Source: Bacillota bacterium
Lineage (GTDB): Bacteria > Bacillota > Clostridia > Peptostreptococcales > Anaerovoracaceae
Length of the DNA stretch: 14,806 nt
NCBI GenBank assembly: GCA_029266295.1
Contig: JAQSXD010000035.1
Span: 1-14,806, forward strand
Direction: 5' to 3'
The stretch's first letter is position 1. Every line of letters begins with the position of its first letter. Below are positions 7,651 to 13,905 of the stretch, in pieces. Below the pieces are notes generated by a model. The model did no database searches. It saw nothing but the letters and a program-made list of their open reading frames with translations, and was not told the origin of the DNA. The translations under genes were made by a program, and so were the position numbers.

Positions 7651-8712
7651 CTATACATCTGCAAGGTGAACCCGCTGCCCTATTGCTGCGGATTGGTGGA
7701 TGGCCGAGATTGTTCTCATTGCTGCAATTCCGTCATCAATGGATGCACCGCGAAGCGGCATATGATTTAGAATGGTATCTGCAAACCCTTCCACCTGACG
7801 CTTATAGAAGTGACCATCTGCAGCGATAGGCCGTTTATAAAGTCCGTCCTTGTTTGAAAAAACCTCTACATCGCTGGATTTAAAGAGCCAGGGATTGTAG
7901 GTTTTTGCAATGACGCTTCCGTGTTCTCCATAAACCTGAAACCCCTCGTGCCAGTCCATACGGACGGCTACCGTTAAGTCCAGATTACCAATGGAACCAT
8001 TTGCAAACTCCACAGCAACTTGCCAGCTGTAGGCATCGTATTTTTTTACAAGCTGTGCATCTACGCTTTTGATTTCTCCGCCCAGGAACCTGGCTGTATC
8101 AACAAGATGACTGCCATGGGTCAGCATGTAGTATTTTCCCTTATCTGATTTGGGATCGCCGCTTGGTTTTTTTGCTTTTTCACTCTGAAAAATGATGGGC
8201 TGCACGTTATCCGTCACCGTATAACGATACGTACTGTCACAATACCATGCTTTGATGACCAGTAACTCGCCAATTTCGTTCTGAATGAAATCCCGGGCAA
8301 AACAGACGCCCTGATCAAATCGTTTCATGTTTCCAACCTGAACAATGAATCCGCCTTTTTCAGCGAGCTCACGCAGCTCTTCACATTCCTGCACCGTAAC
8401 GCCTAAGGGTTTTTCGACCAAAACGTGCTTTCCTGCAAGAATCGCCTGTTTGGCGCAGGAAACATGAAACTGGTCTGCAATTCCGATAATCACCGCATCA
8501 ATTTCAGGATCAGCCAGCATCCTTGCATAGTCGTTATATGTAACACGCACATTATGGCTGTAGGCCATCTTTTCAAGCAAATCCTCTGCAACATCACAAA
8601 TGGCGTAGAGCTGTGCATTATGTGCCCGATTGCAGGCTTCAAGATGAGCAGCCTGAGAGATTTGACCGCACCCCAAAACTCCAATTTTTAATAACTTTGA
8701 ATCCTTTTTCAT
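7651..8712 (-). CDS. Gfo/Idh/MocA-family NAD(P)-dependent sugar dehydrogenase
   Basis: With the start at 8712 the protein has 353 residues. The Rossmann domain starts LKIGVLGCGQIS, with the dinucleotide loop at 14-19; VEKPLG (99-104) contains the family EKP motif with Lys101; and THGSHLVDTARFLGG (198-212) carries the conserved His202 and Asp205 of the C-terminal catalytic domain. Members oxidise sugar or inositol hydroxyls at C1 or C3 in the cytoplasm. It is the first gene of the operon, 73 bases from the -10 box. An ATG at 8742 would add ten residues but has no ribosome binding site and would overlap the candidate operator region, while AAAGGAG lies eight bases before 8712. Confidence 0.93.
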   Translation of the reverse strand: MKKDSKLLKIGVLGCGQISQAAHLEACNRAHNAQLYAICDVAEDLLEKMAYSHNVRVTYNDYARMLADPEIDAVIIGIADQFHVSCAKQAILAGKHVLVEKPLGVTVQECEELRELAEKGGFIVQVGNMKRFDQGVCFARDFIQNEIGELLVIKAWYCDSTYRYTVTDNVQPIIFQSEKAKKPSGDPKSDKGKYYMLTHGSHLVDTARFLGGEIKSVDAQLVKKYDAYSWQVAVEFANGSIGNLDLTVAVRMDWHEGFQVYGEHGSVIAKTYNPWLFKSSDVEVFSNKDGLYKRPIAADGHFYKRQVEGFADTILNHMPLRGASIDDGIAAMRTISAIHQSAAIGQRVHLADV

Positions 8713-8720
8713 CTCACTTA

Positions 8721-8727
8721 CTCCTTT
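8721..8727 (-). promoter_or_regulatory. Ribosome binding site that fixes the dehydrogenase start
   Basis: AAAGGAG lies eight bases before the ATG at 8712. The alternative ATG at 8742 has no such site. Confidence 0.75.
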
Positions 8728-8746
8728 AACGAACAATTGCATGTTT

Positions 8747-8762
8747 TTATCGACTTCGATAA
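8747..8762. promoter_or_regulatory. Perfect 16-bp inverted repeat, candidate DeoR-type operator
   Basis: TTATCGA and TCGATAA form 7-bp arms around a 2-bp centre (CT). The site lies just downstream of the predicted transcription start of the sugar operon, a common position for a repressor block. The half-site CGATAA also occurs in the known E. coli GlpR operator type (TTCGATAACGAA-like), which belongs to the same regulator family as the divergent gene at 9030. Confidence 0.6.
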
Positions 8763-8784
8763 TTTTTTTCTTATTATCGCTATC

Positions 8785-8813
8785 ATATTAGCGCATTTTA
8801 TTATCGTTGTAAA
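8785..8813 (-). promoter_or_regulatory. Sigma-A promoter of the sugar operon
   Basis: On the minus strand TTTACA (-35, 8808-8813) and TAATAT (-10, 8785-8790) are separated by 17 bases. The predicted start of transcription is near 8778, about 65 bases before the dehydrogenase start codon. CGATAA motifs lie inside the spacer (8801-8806) and just after the -10 (8774-8779), so repressor binding would block polymerase. Confidence 0.7.
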
Positions 8814-8880
8814 CAATTATATTTGCATTTTTATTAATTTCAAAAGAATTGTTGGTTAATTTCTTAAAAAAACTACCATT

Positions 8881-8966
8881 TCCGATAATTGTATTGTATT
8901 ATGATTGTGGGATCGCATTCTACTCCGATAATTGTATTGTATTATGGTTGCGGGATCGCATCCTAT
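8881..8966. repeat. 43-bp tandem duplication upstream of the regulator gene
   Basis: Unit 8881-8923 and unit 8924-8966 begin TCCGATAATTGTATTGTATT and agree apart from about four bases towards their ends (for example ATGATTGTGGG versus ATGGTTGCGGG). Each carries one CGATAA motif near its start. They lie between the sugar-operon promoter and the DeoR gene and probably belong to its autoregulatory region. No unambiguous sigma-A promoter for the regulator was found; a TATAAA at 8964-8969 is the best -10 but has no good -35. Confidence 0.75.
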
Positions 8967-9029
8967 AAAGGGATTTCTCATAGATAAGAATGCCCTACTG
9001 AAACAATTCCGGCAGAAAGAAGTGATAAA

Positions 9030-9827
9030 ATGCAAACATTTAAGAATAAAACAGAACTGCGGCACGAGAAAATTCGGAGTATGCTGATCGCAGCTGATCT
9101 TGTCACAGTTGCGGAGTTTCGCAAAAACCTTAACTGCAGCGAGGCAACGATCCGCAATGATCTTCGCTATCTCGAGGAAAAAGGATTATTAAAGCGCTGT
9201 TATGGCGGTGCCGTTGCTACAGGCAGTACCGCAAGACATATGAATATGAATATGCGCTCTGTTGCCTATAAGAAAGAGAAGGAGGCCATTGCCCAACACA
9301 TCGTTAAAAGCGTCCTCATATCAGGCCAAACCATTATCCTGGATTCCGGGTCAACCAGTTTAGAGATTGCACAAAGAATTGTTGAGTCAGAACTCGAATT
9401 AACAGTTCTAACAAATTCCTTCGCAATTGCAACCATCTTGACCCATTCTTCCCATGTCAAGTTCTTTCTTGCCGGAGGAAGTTATGACCCTGAACCCGGC
9501 GCTTTTCATGATGAGTTTTCTATCGCGCTTTTCAATACGATGCGTGCAGACATATGCTTTCTTTCCGTAAACGGTGTATCTTGCGATGCTGGGTTTACCA
9601 TATCCGGTTTCGAGGAAGCCTCGATCAAACAGGCCATGATAAAGGCATCGCGTCAGTGCTACGTCATCGCTGACCATTCAAAGCTCGGAAAAACCGGTTT
9701 GAAAGTCATCTGTGACCTCTCTGATGTTACCGCTTTGATCAGCAACAAGCATGATCATGACGAAATTGTAAAGGAGCTGGAGGCATCGGGGTTAAAAATC
9801 ATTCTGGCACCCCTTAAGGATCAGTAA
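9030..9827 (+). CDS. DeoR/GlpR-family transcriptional repressor of the sugar operon
   Basis: The 265-residue protein has the DeoR winged helix-turn-helix in residues 10-64 (RHEKIRSML, then the recognition segment SEATIRNDLRYLEEKGLLKRCYGGAV). The C-terminal sugar-phosphate-sensing domain includes DSGSTS, the TNSFAIA segment, FFLAGGSYD and FLSVNGVS, matching the phosphosugar-binding loops of the family. It is divergent from the sugar operon with a 287-bp shared region and so most likely represses it until a phosphorylated intermediate, perhaps the product of the ROK kinase, appears. The ribosome binding site is weak (AGAAAGAAG before 9030). The gene ends at the bidirectional terminator. Confidence 0.92.
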   Translation: MQTFKNKTELRHEKIRSMLIAADLVTVAEFRKNLNCSEATIRNDLRYLEEKGLLKRCYGGAVATGSTARHMNMNMRSVAYKKEKEAIAQHIVKSVLISGQTIILDSGSTSLEIAQRIVESELELTVLTNSFAIATILTHSSHVKFFLAGGSYDPEPGAFHDEFSIALFNTMRADICFLSVNGVSCDAGFTISGFEEASIKQAMIKASRQCYVIADHSKLGKTGLKVICDLSDVTALISNKHDHDEIVKELEASGLKIILAPLKDQ

Positions 9828-9845
9828 GCTTCATCAAATAAAAGT

Positions 9846-9883
9846 GCCCCTTCAAGACGCATTGTGTTCTTGAAGGGGCTTTT
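9846..9883. terminator. Bidirectional rho-independent terminator
   Basis: A perfect 12-bp stem, GCCCCTTCAAGA (9846-9857) with TCTTGAAGGGGC (9868-9879), encloses a ten-base loop. TTTT follows on the plus strand, and A-rich sequence (AATAAAAG) before the left arm gives a T-rich tract on the minus strand. It lies between the converging regulator gene (stop 9827) and the enoate-reductase-like gene (stop 9919) and can serve both. Confidence 0.92.
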
Positions 9884-9918
9884 CGACAAGGTCATGGTTC
9901 CTTTTCAGGATATGATTA

Positions 9919-11907
9919 TTACAGTTCTCTTGCCAGCTCGTACGCGTTCCAGATGGAGTACATAATATTATGCACCTTCTGAGAGTCGCCGATATTGTGG
10001 ACCGGAATGTCAAGATCCCTTAATTCATCATACAATGCATGGTTCTCCCGGTAACCGATGGCTGAGATAACGGTATCCGCGGGGAAGGATTGCTCTCCTT
10101 CCGGAGTTCCCACCGTCACCGTTCCTGCCTCTATGTGCTTCACCGTACTGCCGGTATGAATCTTCACCTTATGAAATGCCAGTAAATCCACAAGCATATC
10201 ATGATTCATATGGGGAAGTGCTCCGTGTCCGCCCAGAATATCCTTCATCATTTCTATAACGGTAACATTGGAGCCGTTCTGCGCGAGCCATAGCGCTGTT
10301 TCACAGCCCACCAGCCCGCCGCCGATGATTACAACATTCTTGCCCGCCTCTGCTTTTCCAAGCAGGATTTCATCGGCAGTCGTCGCAAAGGTCTCTGCGC
10401 CAAACTTGCTCTGAATCGGCTTCGAGCCCGTTGCTACAATGATTTCATCCGACTTATAATCTAATAGATTCGCAGCGGTTACCTCGCAGTTCATCTTGAC
10501 TTCCACACCAAGAAGCGTCAGCTGTTTCTCATACCATTTGACCAGCGCCCTGTCGTAGCGTTTGAAATGAGGTACGCCTCCGGGAATCAGGTTTCCGCCC
10601 AGGCTTCCGCTTTTTTCACAAAGGGTCACCCGGTGTCCCCGCTCAGCCAGCACTCTTGCTGCTTCCATCCCCGCGACGCCGCCTCCAATGACGAGAATGT
10701 GTTTCTTTTTATCAGCGGTTGTAAGACCGTAAATCTTCTCTCTTCCGCAGGCCGGATTGACGGCACAGCTCACGGGAGCATTTGCAATCCTTCCCAGGCA
10801 TCCTTCATGACACCCAAGGCACGGTCTGATTTCATCCAGTCTTCCGGTTCTTACTTTTTCAGGATAATACGGGTCGGTGAGAAGCTGTCTGCCAAGGCCG
10901 ATGATATCACAGGAATCTCCCAGCGCTTCGATTGCCATCTCTGGATTTTCCATTCTTCCTGCCAAAATAACCGGAACATCGACGTTCTGTTTGACAAGTC
11001 TTCCAAACTCTCTGTACATCCCTTCCTCGAAGTACATCGGCGGGTGATTCCAATACCAGGAATCGTAGGTCCCAGCATCCACGTTGAGTGCGTCATACCC
11101 CGCCGCAGCCAAAATTTTGGCCGCCTCGATTCCCTCTTCAATGTCTTTTCCTGCTTCTTCATATTCTTCGCCGGGAAGACCGCCGCGCCGGATTCCTTTC
11201 ATGCAGCTTTTCAGGCTGTAGCGCAAGCTGACCGGAAAGTCCGGGCCGCAGGCAGCCTTAATGCCCTTAACAATATCAGTAGCGATTTTCAGCCGGTTTT
11301 CCAGGGGGCCTCCGTACTCATCCGTTCTGCGGTTGAAAAGGGCTATGGCAAACTGATCAAGAAGATAGCCTTCATGAACCGCATGGATTTCGACGCCGTC
11401 AAATCCCGCTTTCTTTGCGACCACGGCAGACATGATAAATTTCTGAATCAGGTTTTTAATTTCTTCTATGGTCATTTCTCTGTGCTTAATCCGTGGGTCA
11501 AATCGGTTTTCATTTTCCGACGGCGCTATAAACTTGGTCGCAAATCCAGGCAAAGCACTTCTTCCCAAACCGCCTGTGAGCTGTAGAAAAATCTTCGTTC
11601 CATAGGCGTGAATTCGTTCGTTCATCTGATATGCTTCATGAATAAACGCCAGCGGATTCTGAGTCGGACATGGAAGACCCGGTTTGACCAACCCTTCAAT
11701 ATCCAGATCCACACTGCAAATACCGGTGATAATCAGTCCGATTCCGCCCTTTGCTCGCTCAACATAGTATTCCTGCAGCCTCTCGTTCATCGCGCCCAGT
11801 GCATTGGCGTATCCCACAGGACCCATGGGGGCCATGGATAGTTTATTCTTGATCGTTACCTTCCCGATCGAAGCAGGTTCAAAAAGCTCTTTGTATTTTG
11901 TACTCAT
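9919..11907 (-). CDS. 2-enoate reductase-like FMN/FAD/4Fe-4S flavoenzyme (old yellow enzyme / 2,4-dienoyl-CoA reductase type)
   Basis: With the start at 11907 the protein has 662 residues, close to clostridial 2-enoate reductases. Residues 1-350 form an FMN TIM barrel with NKLSMAPMG, GVEIHAVHEGYLLDQF (172-187) and NRRTDEYGGPLENR. A 4Fe-4S motif C-x2-C-x3-C-x10-C follows (Cys363, 366, 370, 381), then an FAD-binding Rossmann loop GGGVAG (408-413) and an NAD(P)-binding loop GGGLVG (529-534). The HAVHEGYL form is found in enoate-, cinnamate- and bile-acid-type reductases of anaerobes. The expected reaction is NAD(P)H-dependent reduction of a C=C bond next to a carboxyl, carbonyl or CoA ester. The gene lies 42 bases after aconitase X subunit S, so its substrate may be the dehydration product of that enzyme (inference). 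GGGAGG five bases upstream decides the start over the ATG at 11925. Confidence 0.9.
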   Translation of the reverse strand: MSTKYKELFEPASIGKVTIKNKLSMAPMGPVGYANALGAMNERLQEYYVERAKGGIGLIITGICSVDLDIEGLVKPGLPCPTQNPLAFIHEAYQMNERIHAYGTKIFLQLTGGLGRSALPGFATKFIAPSENENRFDPRIKHREMTIEEIKNLIQKFIMSAVVAKKAGFDGVEIHAVHEGYLLDQFAIALFNRRTDEYGGPLENRLKIATDIVKGIKAACGPDFPVSLRYSLKSCMKGIRRGGLPGEEYEEAGKDIEEGIEAAKILAAAGYDALNVDAGTYDSWYWNHPPMYFEEGMYREFGRLVKQNVDVPVILAGRMENPEMAIEALGDSCDIIGLGRQLLTDPYYPEKVRTGRLDEIRPCLGCHEGCLGRIANAPVSCAVNPACGREKIYGLTTADKKKHILVIGGGVAGMEAARVLAERGHRVTLCEKSGSLGGNLIPGGVPHFKRYDRALVKWYEKQLTLLGVEVKMNCEVTAANLLDYKSDEIIVATGSKPIQSKFGAETFATTADEILLGKAEAGKNVVIIGGGLVGCETALWLAQNGSNVTVIEMMKDILGGHGALPHMNHDMLVDLLAFHKVKIHTGSTVKHIEAGTVTVGTPEGEQSFPADTVISAIGYRENHALYDELRDLDIPVHNIGDSQKVHNIMYSIWNAYELAREL

Positions 11908-11912
11908 TGTTT

Positions 11913-11918
11913 CCTCCC
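11913..11918 (-). promoter_or_regulatory. Ribosome binding site that fixes the enoate-reductase-like start
   Basis: GGGAGG lies five bases before the ATG at 11907, and the protein then starts MSTKYKELFEPASIG as expected for the family. The ATG at 11925 lies upstream of this site. Confidence 0.75.
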
Positions 11919-11926
11919 TTTCCATT

Positions 11927-11966
11927 AACTTATAAGAGCGTACCTCAACTTATAAGAGTGTAACGC
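11927..11966. repeat. 20-bp tandem duplication over the stop of the aconitase X small-subunit gene
   Basis: AACTTATAAGAGCGTA (11927-11942) and AACTTATAAGAGTGTA (11947-11962) repeat with a 20-bp period and one mismatch over 16 bases. The right copy contains the last codons and the TAA of the small-subunit gene; the left copy is an untranslated duplicate. It looks like a replication-slippage duplication. Confidence 0.7.
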
Positions 11967-12390
11967 TGCCGTCTTCTGCAACCTCCACCAGTTGTCCATC
12001 CCGGACCGATTCCAGGAAGCGGTCACCCAGCCCGTCCACCGTAACAATCTTTGTATTCTCCCAGATGTCTGCAAGGAGCACCCCTGATATCGCCAGTGAC
12101 TCTGCTGTGGCTGAAAACAACATTGCTTTAGGCTGAATTCCCATGGCTGCCACGGTTTGAATCAGCATTCCTGCTGTGGTTGAACCGATCACCTGAGGAA
12201 TGCACAGGATCGCCCCCGACAGATCTTTCTGGAAAAGATCGGGATTGTTCTGATCGGTGCACAGGGTCTGTTTTCCGTTTGAGACCAGGGCACCCATGTA
12301 GGACGAAAGGACGTTGAACCCGGCTTTGGATACCATGGCTTTCCCTTTGACCTGGCCTGGGATTACTGCTCTTCCCTGAAACTGTTCCAT
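11950..12390 (-). CDS. Aconitase X small (swivel) subunit, AcnX_S / DUF126
   Basis: The 146-residue protein matches the swivelling domain of aconitase X enzymes: a short beta-rich start (GRAVIPGQVKGKAMVSKAGFN), the conserved loop QVIGSTTAGMLIQ (67-79 region), GIQPKAMLF, ESLAISGVLLADIW, and a C-terminal VDG...DGQLVEV strand. In two-subunit aconitase X enzymes this domain closes over the active site on the large subunit. The gene starts one base after the stop codon of the large-subunit gene and uses a weak G-rich site (AAGGGGGG, 12399-12406), consistent with coupled, equimolar synthesis. Its length is normal for the family. Characterised relatives are cis-3-hydroxy-L-proline dehydratases and archaeal phosphomevalonate dehydratase; the substrate here is undetermined. 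Confidence 0.9.
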   Translation of the reverse strand: MEQFQGRAVIPGQVKGKAMVSKAGFNVLSSYMGALVSNGKQTLCTDQNNPDLFQKDLSGAILCIPQVIGSTTAGMLIQTVAAMGIQPKAMLFSATAESLAISGVLLADIWENTKIVTVDGLGDRFLESVRDGQLVEVAEDGSVTLL

Positions 12391-12391
12391 A

Positions 12392-13663
12392 CTAAAATCC
12401 CCCCTTCACGACTAGATTTACAAGGGTCTCGTCATCAACATACCTTGCGGTGGAATAGGTTCTCAGCTTGTTTGAATTCGTAATGATTGATTTTTTAGCA
12501 CAGAGCGGGTTTGACATATACATCAGGGGACAGATGTGAGACACCTTCACTCCTGTTTTTATAAGCCGGTCATAGTGCTCCGTCTCTTTAAATTTTGCAA
12601 TGACATCCGGTGCACTGGTTATGACGGTATCTACCGAAACCTTGTCGCTTCCGGCTTCCTTGAGTGCCTGTTCAAAGATTTCTGTCCATTCGGTGAGCTG
12701 ATGGAAAGAGGCATGAGGACATCCGACAAATGCTCTCTCTGGCTTGGCATTCAAATCCGCCCACAGAATCGGGTAGGAGTTTACCACTCTCTCAAGCTCT
12801 GCATCGTCGATGATATAAACGGGTGCATTCTCGCGGATCAGTCCCTCTCCGTCCTTTTTCGCTTCCGGCGTCAGGTTCTCCGCATGATAAAGCGCCACCG
12901 CACCATTGGATGCGGTTGCGGCGCCCATATCCTTGAGGTAGTCCTTGACAGCCGGGGTCAATTCTGTTCCAAGAAACTGGTCCAGACCTTTTATGTACGG
13001 TACTTTTTCCACCACTTTTATTCCGATTGCGCTTCCCAGAATCTGAGGACGCGGCAGGCTGGAGGTTTTCAGTTCAATGATCCAGTCAGCTTTTCTTCCC
13101 TCATCGGTCAGGAATCCGAATTTTGGTGTCTTGCCGATAATCCCGCTGAAAAATTCCATTACACCGGAGGTTCTGTTTGACCGGGCGCCCAATACGGAGT
13201 TGGCATAGACCACCGCTGAGGATTCCGCCCAGGCAAGTTGATCGCCAAACTTGGGAGTATTCCCCACCTCATCAAAATAACAGGCACAGGTATAAGCCTT
13301 TTCATCCTTCAGCCCCAGTTTTTCCAGCATGCTCTCGTATTCCTTTTGGGTACCGTATAGCAGCTGATACATCTCCTGCTCCTGTTGATTTGCCGTAACG
13401 TTCTCATAGTCCAGCGGCTGAGGATCTGCTGTGAAAGGCAGCTTGGTCCTGATTCCTGCATCAATCATCTCTTTCATGATCCTGGACAGGGGTTTCAGCG
13501 CTGGCATTCCGAAGGAACATACAAGATGCACCGGCCCATCCAGCGGCACAAGGCATTCGGCATCATACATGTCTCCATACCTTATAAGTGTCTCCATTGT
13601 CTTTTGCAGAATCGTTCCGTGTTTTCCATCAAGGAAATCCTGCTCTTCGTTTGTTAACCTCAT
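12392..13663 (-). CDS. Aconitase X large (catalytic) subunit, AcnX_L / DUF521
   Basis: With the start at 13663 the protein has 423 residues and begins MRLTNEEQDFLDGKHG, the usual family N-terminus. Characteristic segments are TCACYFDEVGNTPKFGD (125-141), AWAESSAVVYANSVLGARSNR (144-164), FVGCPHAS (312-319) and ICPLMYMSNPLCAKK...TNSNKLRTYSTAR (377-407). Cys126, Cys315, Cys378 and Cys388 are candidates for iron-sulfur cluster ligands or active-site residues; which ones bind metal cannot be decided by eye. The enzyme should catalyse a lyase (dehydratase) reaction on a hydroxy acid, amino acid or phosphorylated hydroxy acid, together with the small subunit encoded directly downstream. AAAGGAG (13670-13676) six bases upstream decides the start; the ATGs at 13693 and 13681 lack one. 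It is the first gene of a three-gene operon. Confidence 0.91.
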   Translation of the reverse strand: MRLTNEEQDFLDGKHGTILQKTMETLIRYGDMYDAECLVPLDGPVHLVCSFGMPALKPLSRIMKEMIDAGIRTKLPFTADPQPLDYENVTANQQEQEMYQLLYGTQKEYESMLEKLGLKDEKAYTCACYFDEVGNTPKFGDQLAWAESSAVVYANSVLGARSNRTSGVMEFFSGIIGKTPKFGFLTDEGRKADWIIELKTSSLPRPQILGSAIGIKVVEKVPYIKGLDQFLGTELTPAVKDYLKDMGAATASNGAVALYHAENLTPEAKKDGEGLIRENAPVYIIDDAELERVVNSYPILWADLNAKPERAFVGCPHASFHQLTEWTEIFEQALKEAGSDKVSVDTVITSAPDVIAKFKETEHYDRLIKTGVKVSHICPLMYMSNPLCAKKSIITNSNKLRTYSTARYVDDETLVNLVVKGGF

Positions 13664-13669
13664 AATCTT

Positions 13670-13676
13670 CTCCTTT
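13670..13676 (-). promoter_or_regulatory. Ribosome binding site that fixes the AcnX large-subunit start
   Basis: AAAGGAG lies six bases before the ATG at 13663. The upstream in-frame ATGs (13681 and 13693) would add non-conserved residues (METKMRKEKI) and have no comparable site. Confidence 0.75.
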
Positions 13677-13690
13677 CTCATTTTTGTTTC

Positions 13691-13717
13691 CAACGAACAT
13701 CATTTCACCGAACGTTG
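13691..13717. promoter_or_regulatory. Imperfect inverted repeat, candidate TetR operator
   Basis: CAACGAAC (13691-13698) and GAACGTTG (13710-13717) form an imperfect inverted repeat (CAACG/CGTTG outer arms). The repeat lies directly downstream of the AcnX-operon promoter and within reach of the divergent TetR gene. The arms are short and the match is incomplete, so this is only a candidate. Confidence 0.35.
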
Positions 13718-13725
13718 TTATGTTA

Positions 13726-13754
13726 ATGTTAGCACTCTGTTAACCTTTTGTCAA
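13726..13754 (-). promoter_or_regulatory. Sigma-A promoter of the aconitase X operon
   Basis: On the minus strand a perfect -35 TTGACA (13749-13754) and -10 TAACAT (13726-13731) are separated by 17 bases. The predicted transcription start is near 13719, about 56 bases before the large-subunit start codon. Confidence 0.78.
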
Positions 13755-13774
13755 TCATCTCCTGTGGCTTTGCC

Positions 13775-13803
13775 TTGCTTTTTTTTCCACAATAGCTTAT
13801 GAT
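13775..13803 (+). promoter_or_regulatory. Candidate sigma-A promoter of the TetR gene
   Basis: TTGCTT (13775-13780) and TATGAT (13798-13803) are separated by 17 bases. The predicted transcript starts near 13810, so the 84-bp palindromic element at 13822-13905 would be transcribed as part of the leader. The promoter is back to back with that of the aconitase X operon (about 20 bases between the -35 boxes), so one regulator could control both. Confidence 0.5.
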
Positions 13804-13821
13804 TAGAAAAACGATAAATAA

Positions 13822-13905
13822 GGAAGCGCTGATTGAATGGAGTGTGCGCAGATGGTCAGCGAAAAATTGACCGTTCAGATGCGCACGGAATGAATCAGCG
13901 CTTCC
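13822..13905. mobile_element. 84-bp palindromic MITE-like element with a possible ATAA target duplication
   Basis: Perfect 13-bp terminal inverted repeats, GGAAGCGCTGATT (13822-13834) and AATCAGCGCTTCC (13893-13905), bound an imperfect palindrome. Further pairs inside are GTGCGCA/TGCGCAC (13844-13850, 13880-13886) and GGTCA/TGACC (13854-13858, 13868-13872). ATAA occurs directly on both sides (13818-13821 and 13906-13909), as expected for a 4-bp target-site duplication. There is no coding capacity. The element occupies most of the TetR leader, ending six bases before the GGAG ribosome binding site. It could alternatively be a purely regulatory hairpin, but a long stem with no T-tract is a poor terminator. 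Confidence 0.6.

Larger units (their letters stand above)
8747..8931. promoter_or_regulatory. Cluster of six CGATAA motifs between the divergent genes
   Basis: Read on the minus strand, CGATAA occurs at 8747-8752, 8774-8779 and 8801-8806, spaced exactly 27 bases apart. Read on the plus strand it occurs at 8757-8762, 8883-8888 and 8926-8931. The motif therefore surrounds the operon promoter and reaches the regulator side. An array of half-sites beside a DeoR-family gene suggests cooperative operator binding; that part is inference. Confidence 0.5.

Noticed and set aside
8778..8793. CGCTA/TAGCG inverted repeat as a separate operator
   Set aside because: The arms are only five bases and overlap the -10 box; in AT-rich DNA this is not distinct enough from the CGATAA pattern to list by itself.
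8808..8816. A TGTAAACA-like catabolite-response (cre) site over the -35 box of the sugar operon
   Set aside because: Only the first half resembles the cre consensus; the central CG and the second half are missing.
8881..8966. Possible start of a CRISPR array
   Set aside because: The two 43-bp units are directly adjacent without a spacer, there are only two, and no cas genes are present.
10567..11586. A 339-codon plus-strand open frame antisense to the enoate-reductase-like gene
   Set aside because: Its translation has no recognisable motif, and the minus-strand frame encodes a complete, motif-rich flavoenzyme over the same bases.
12536..13180. A 214-codon plus-strand open frame antisense to the AcnX large subunit
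   Set aside because: It is Cys- and Arg-rich without family features or a ribosome binding site; the minus-strand frame is a clear aconitase X.
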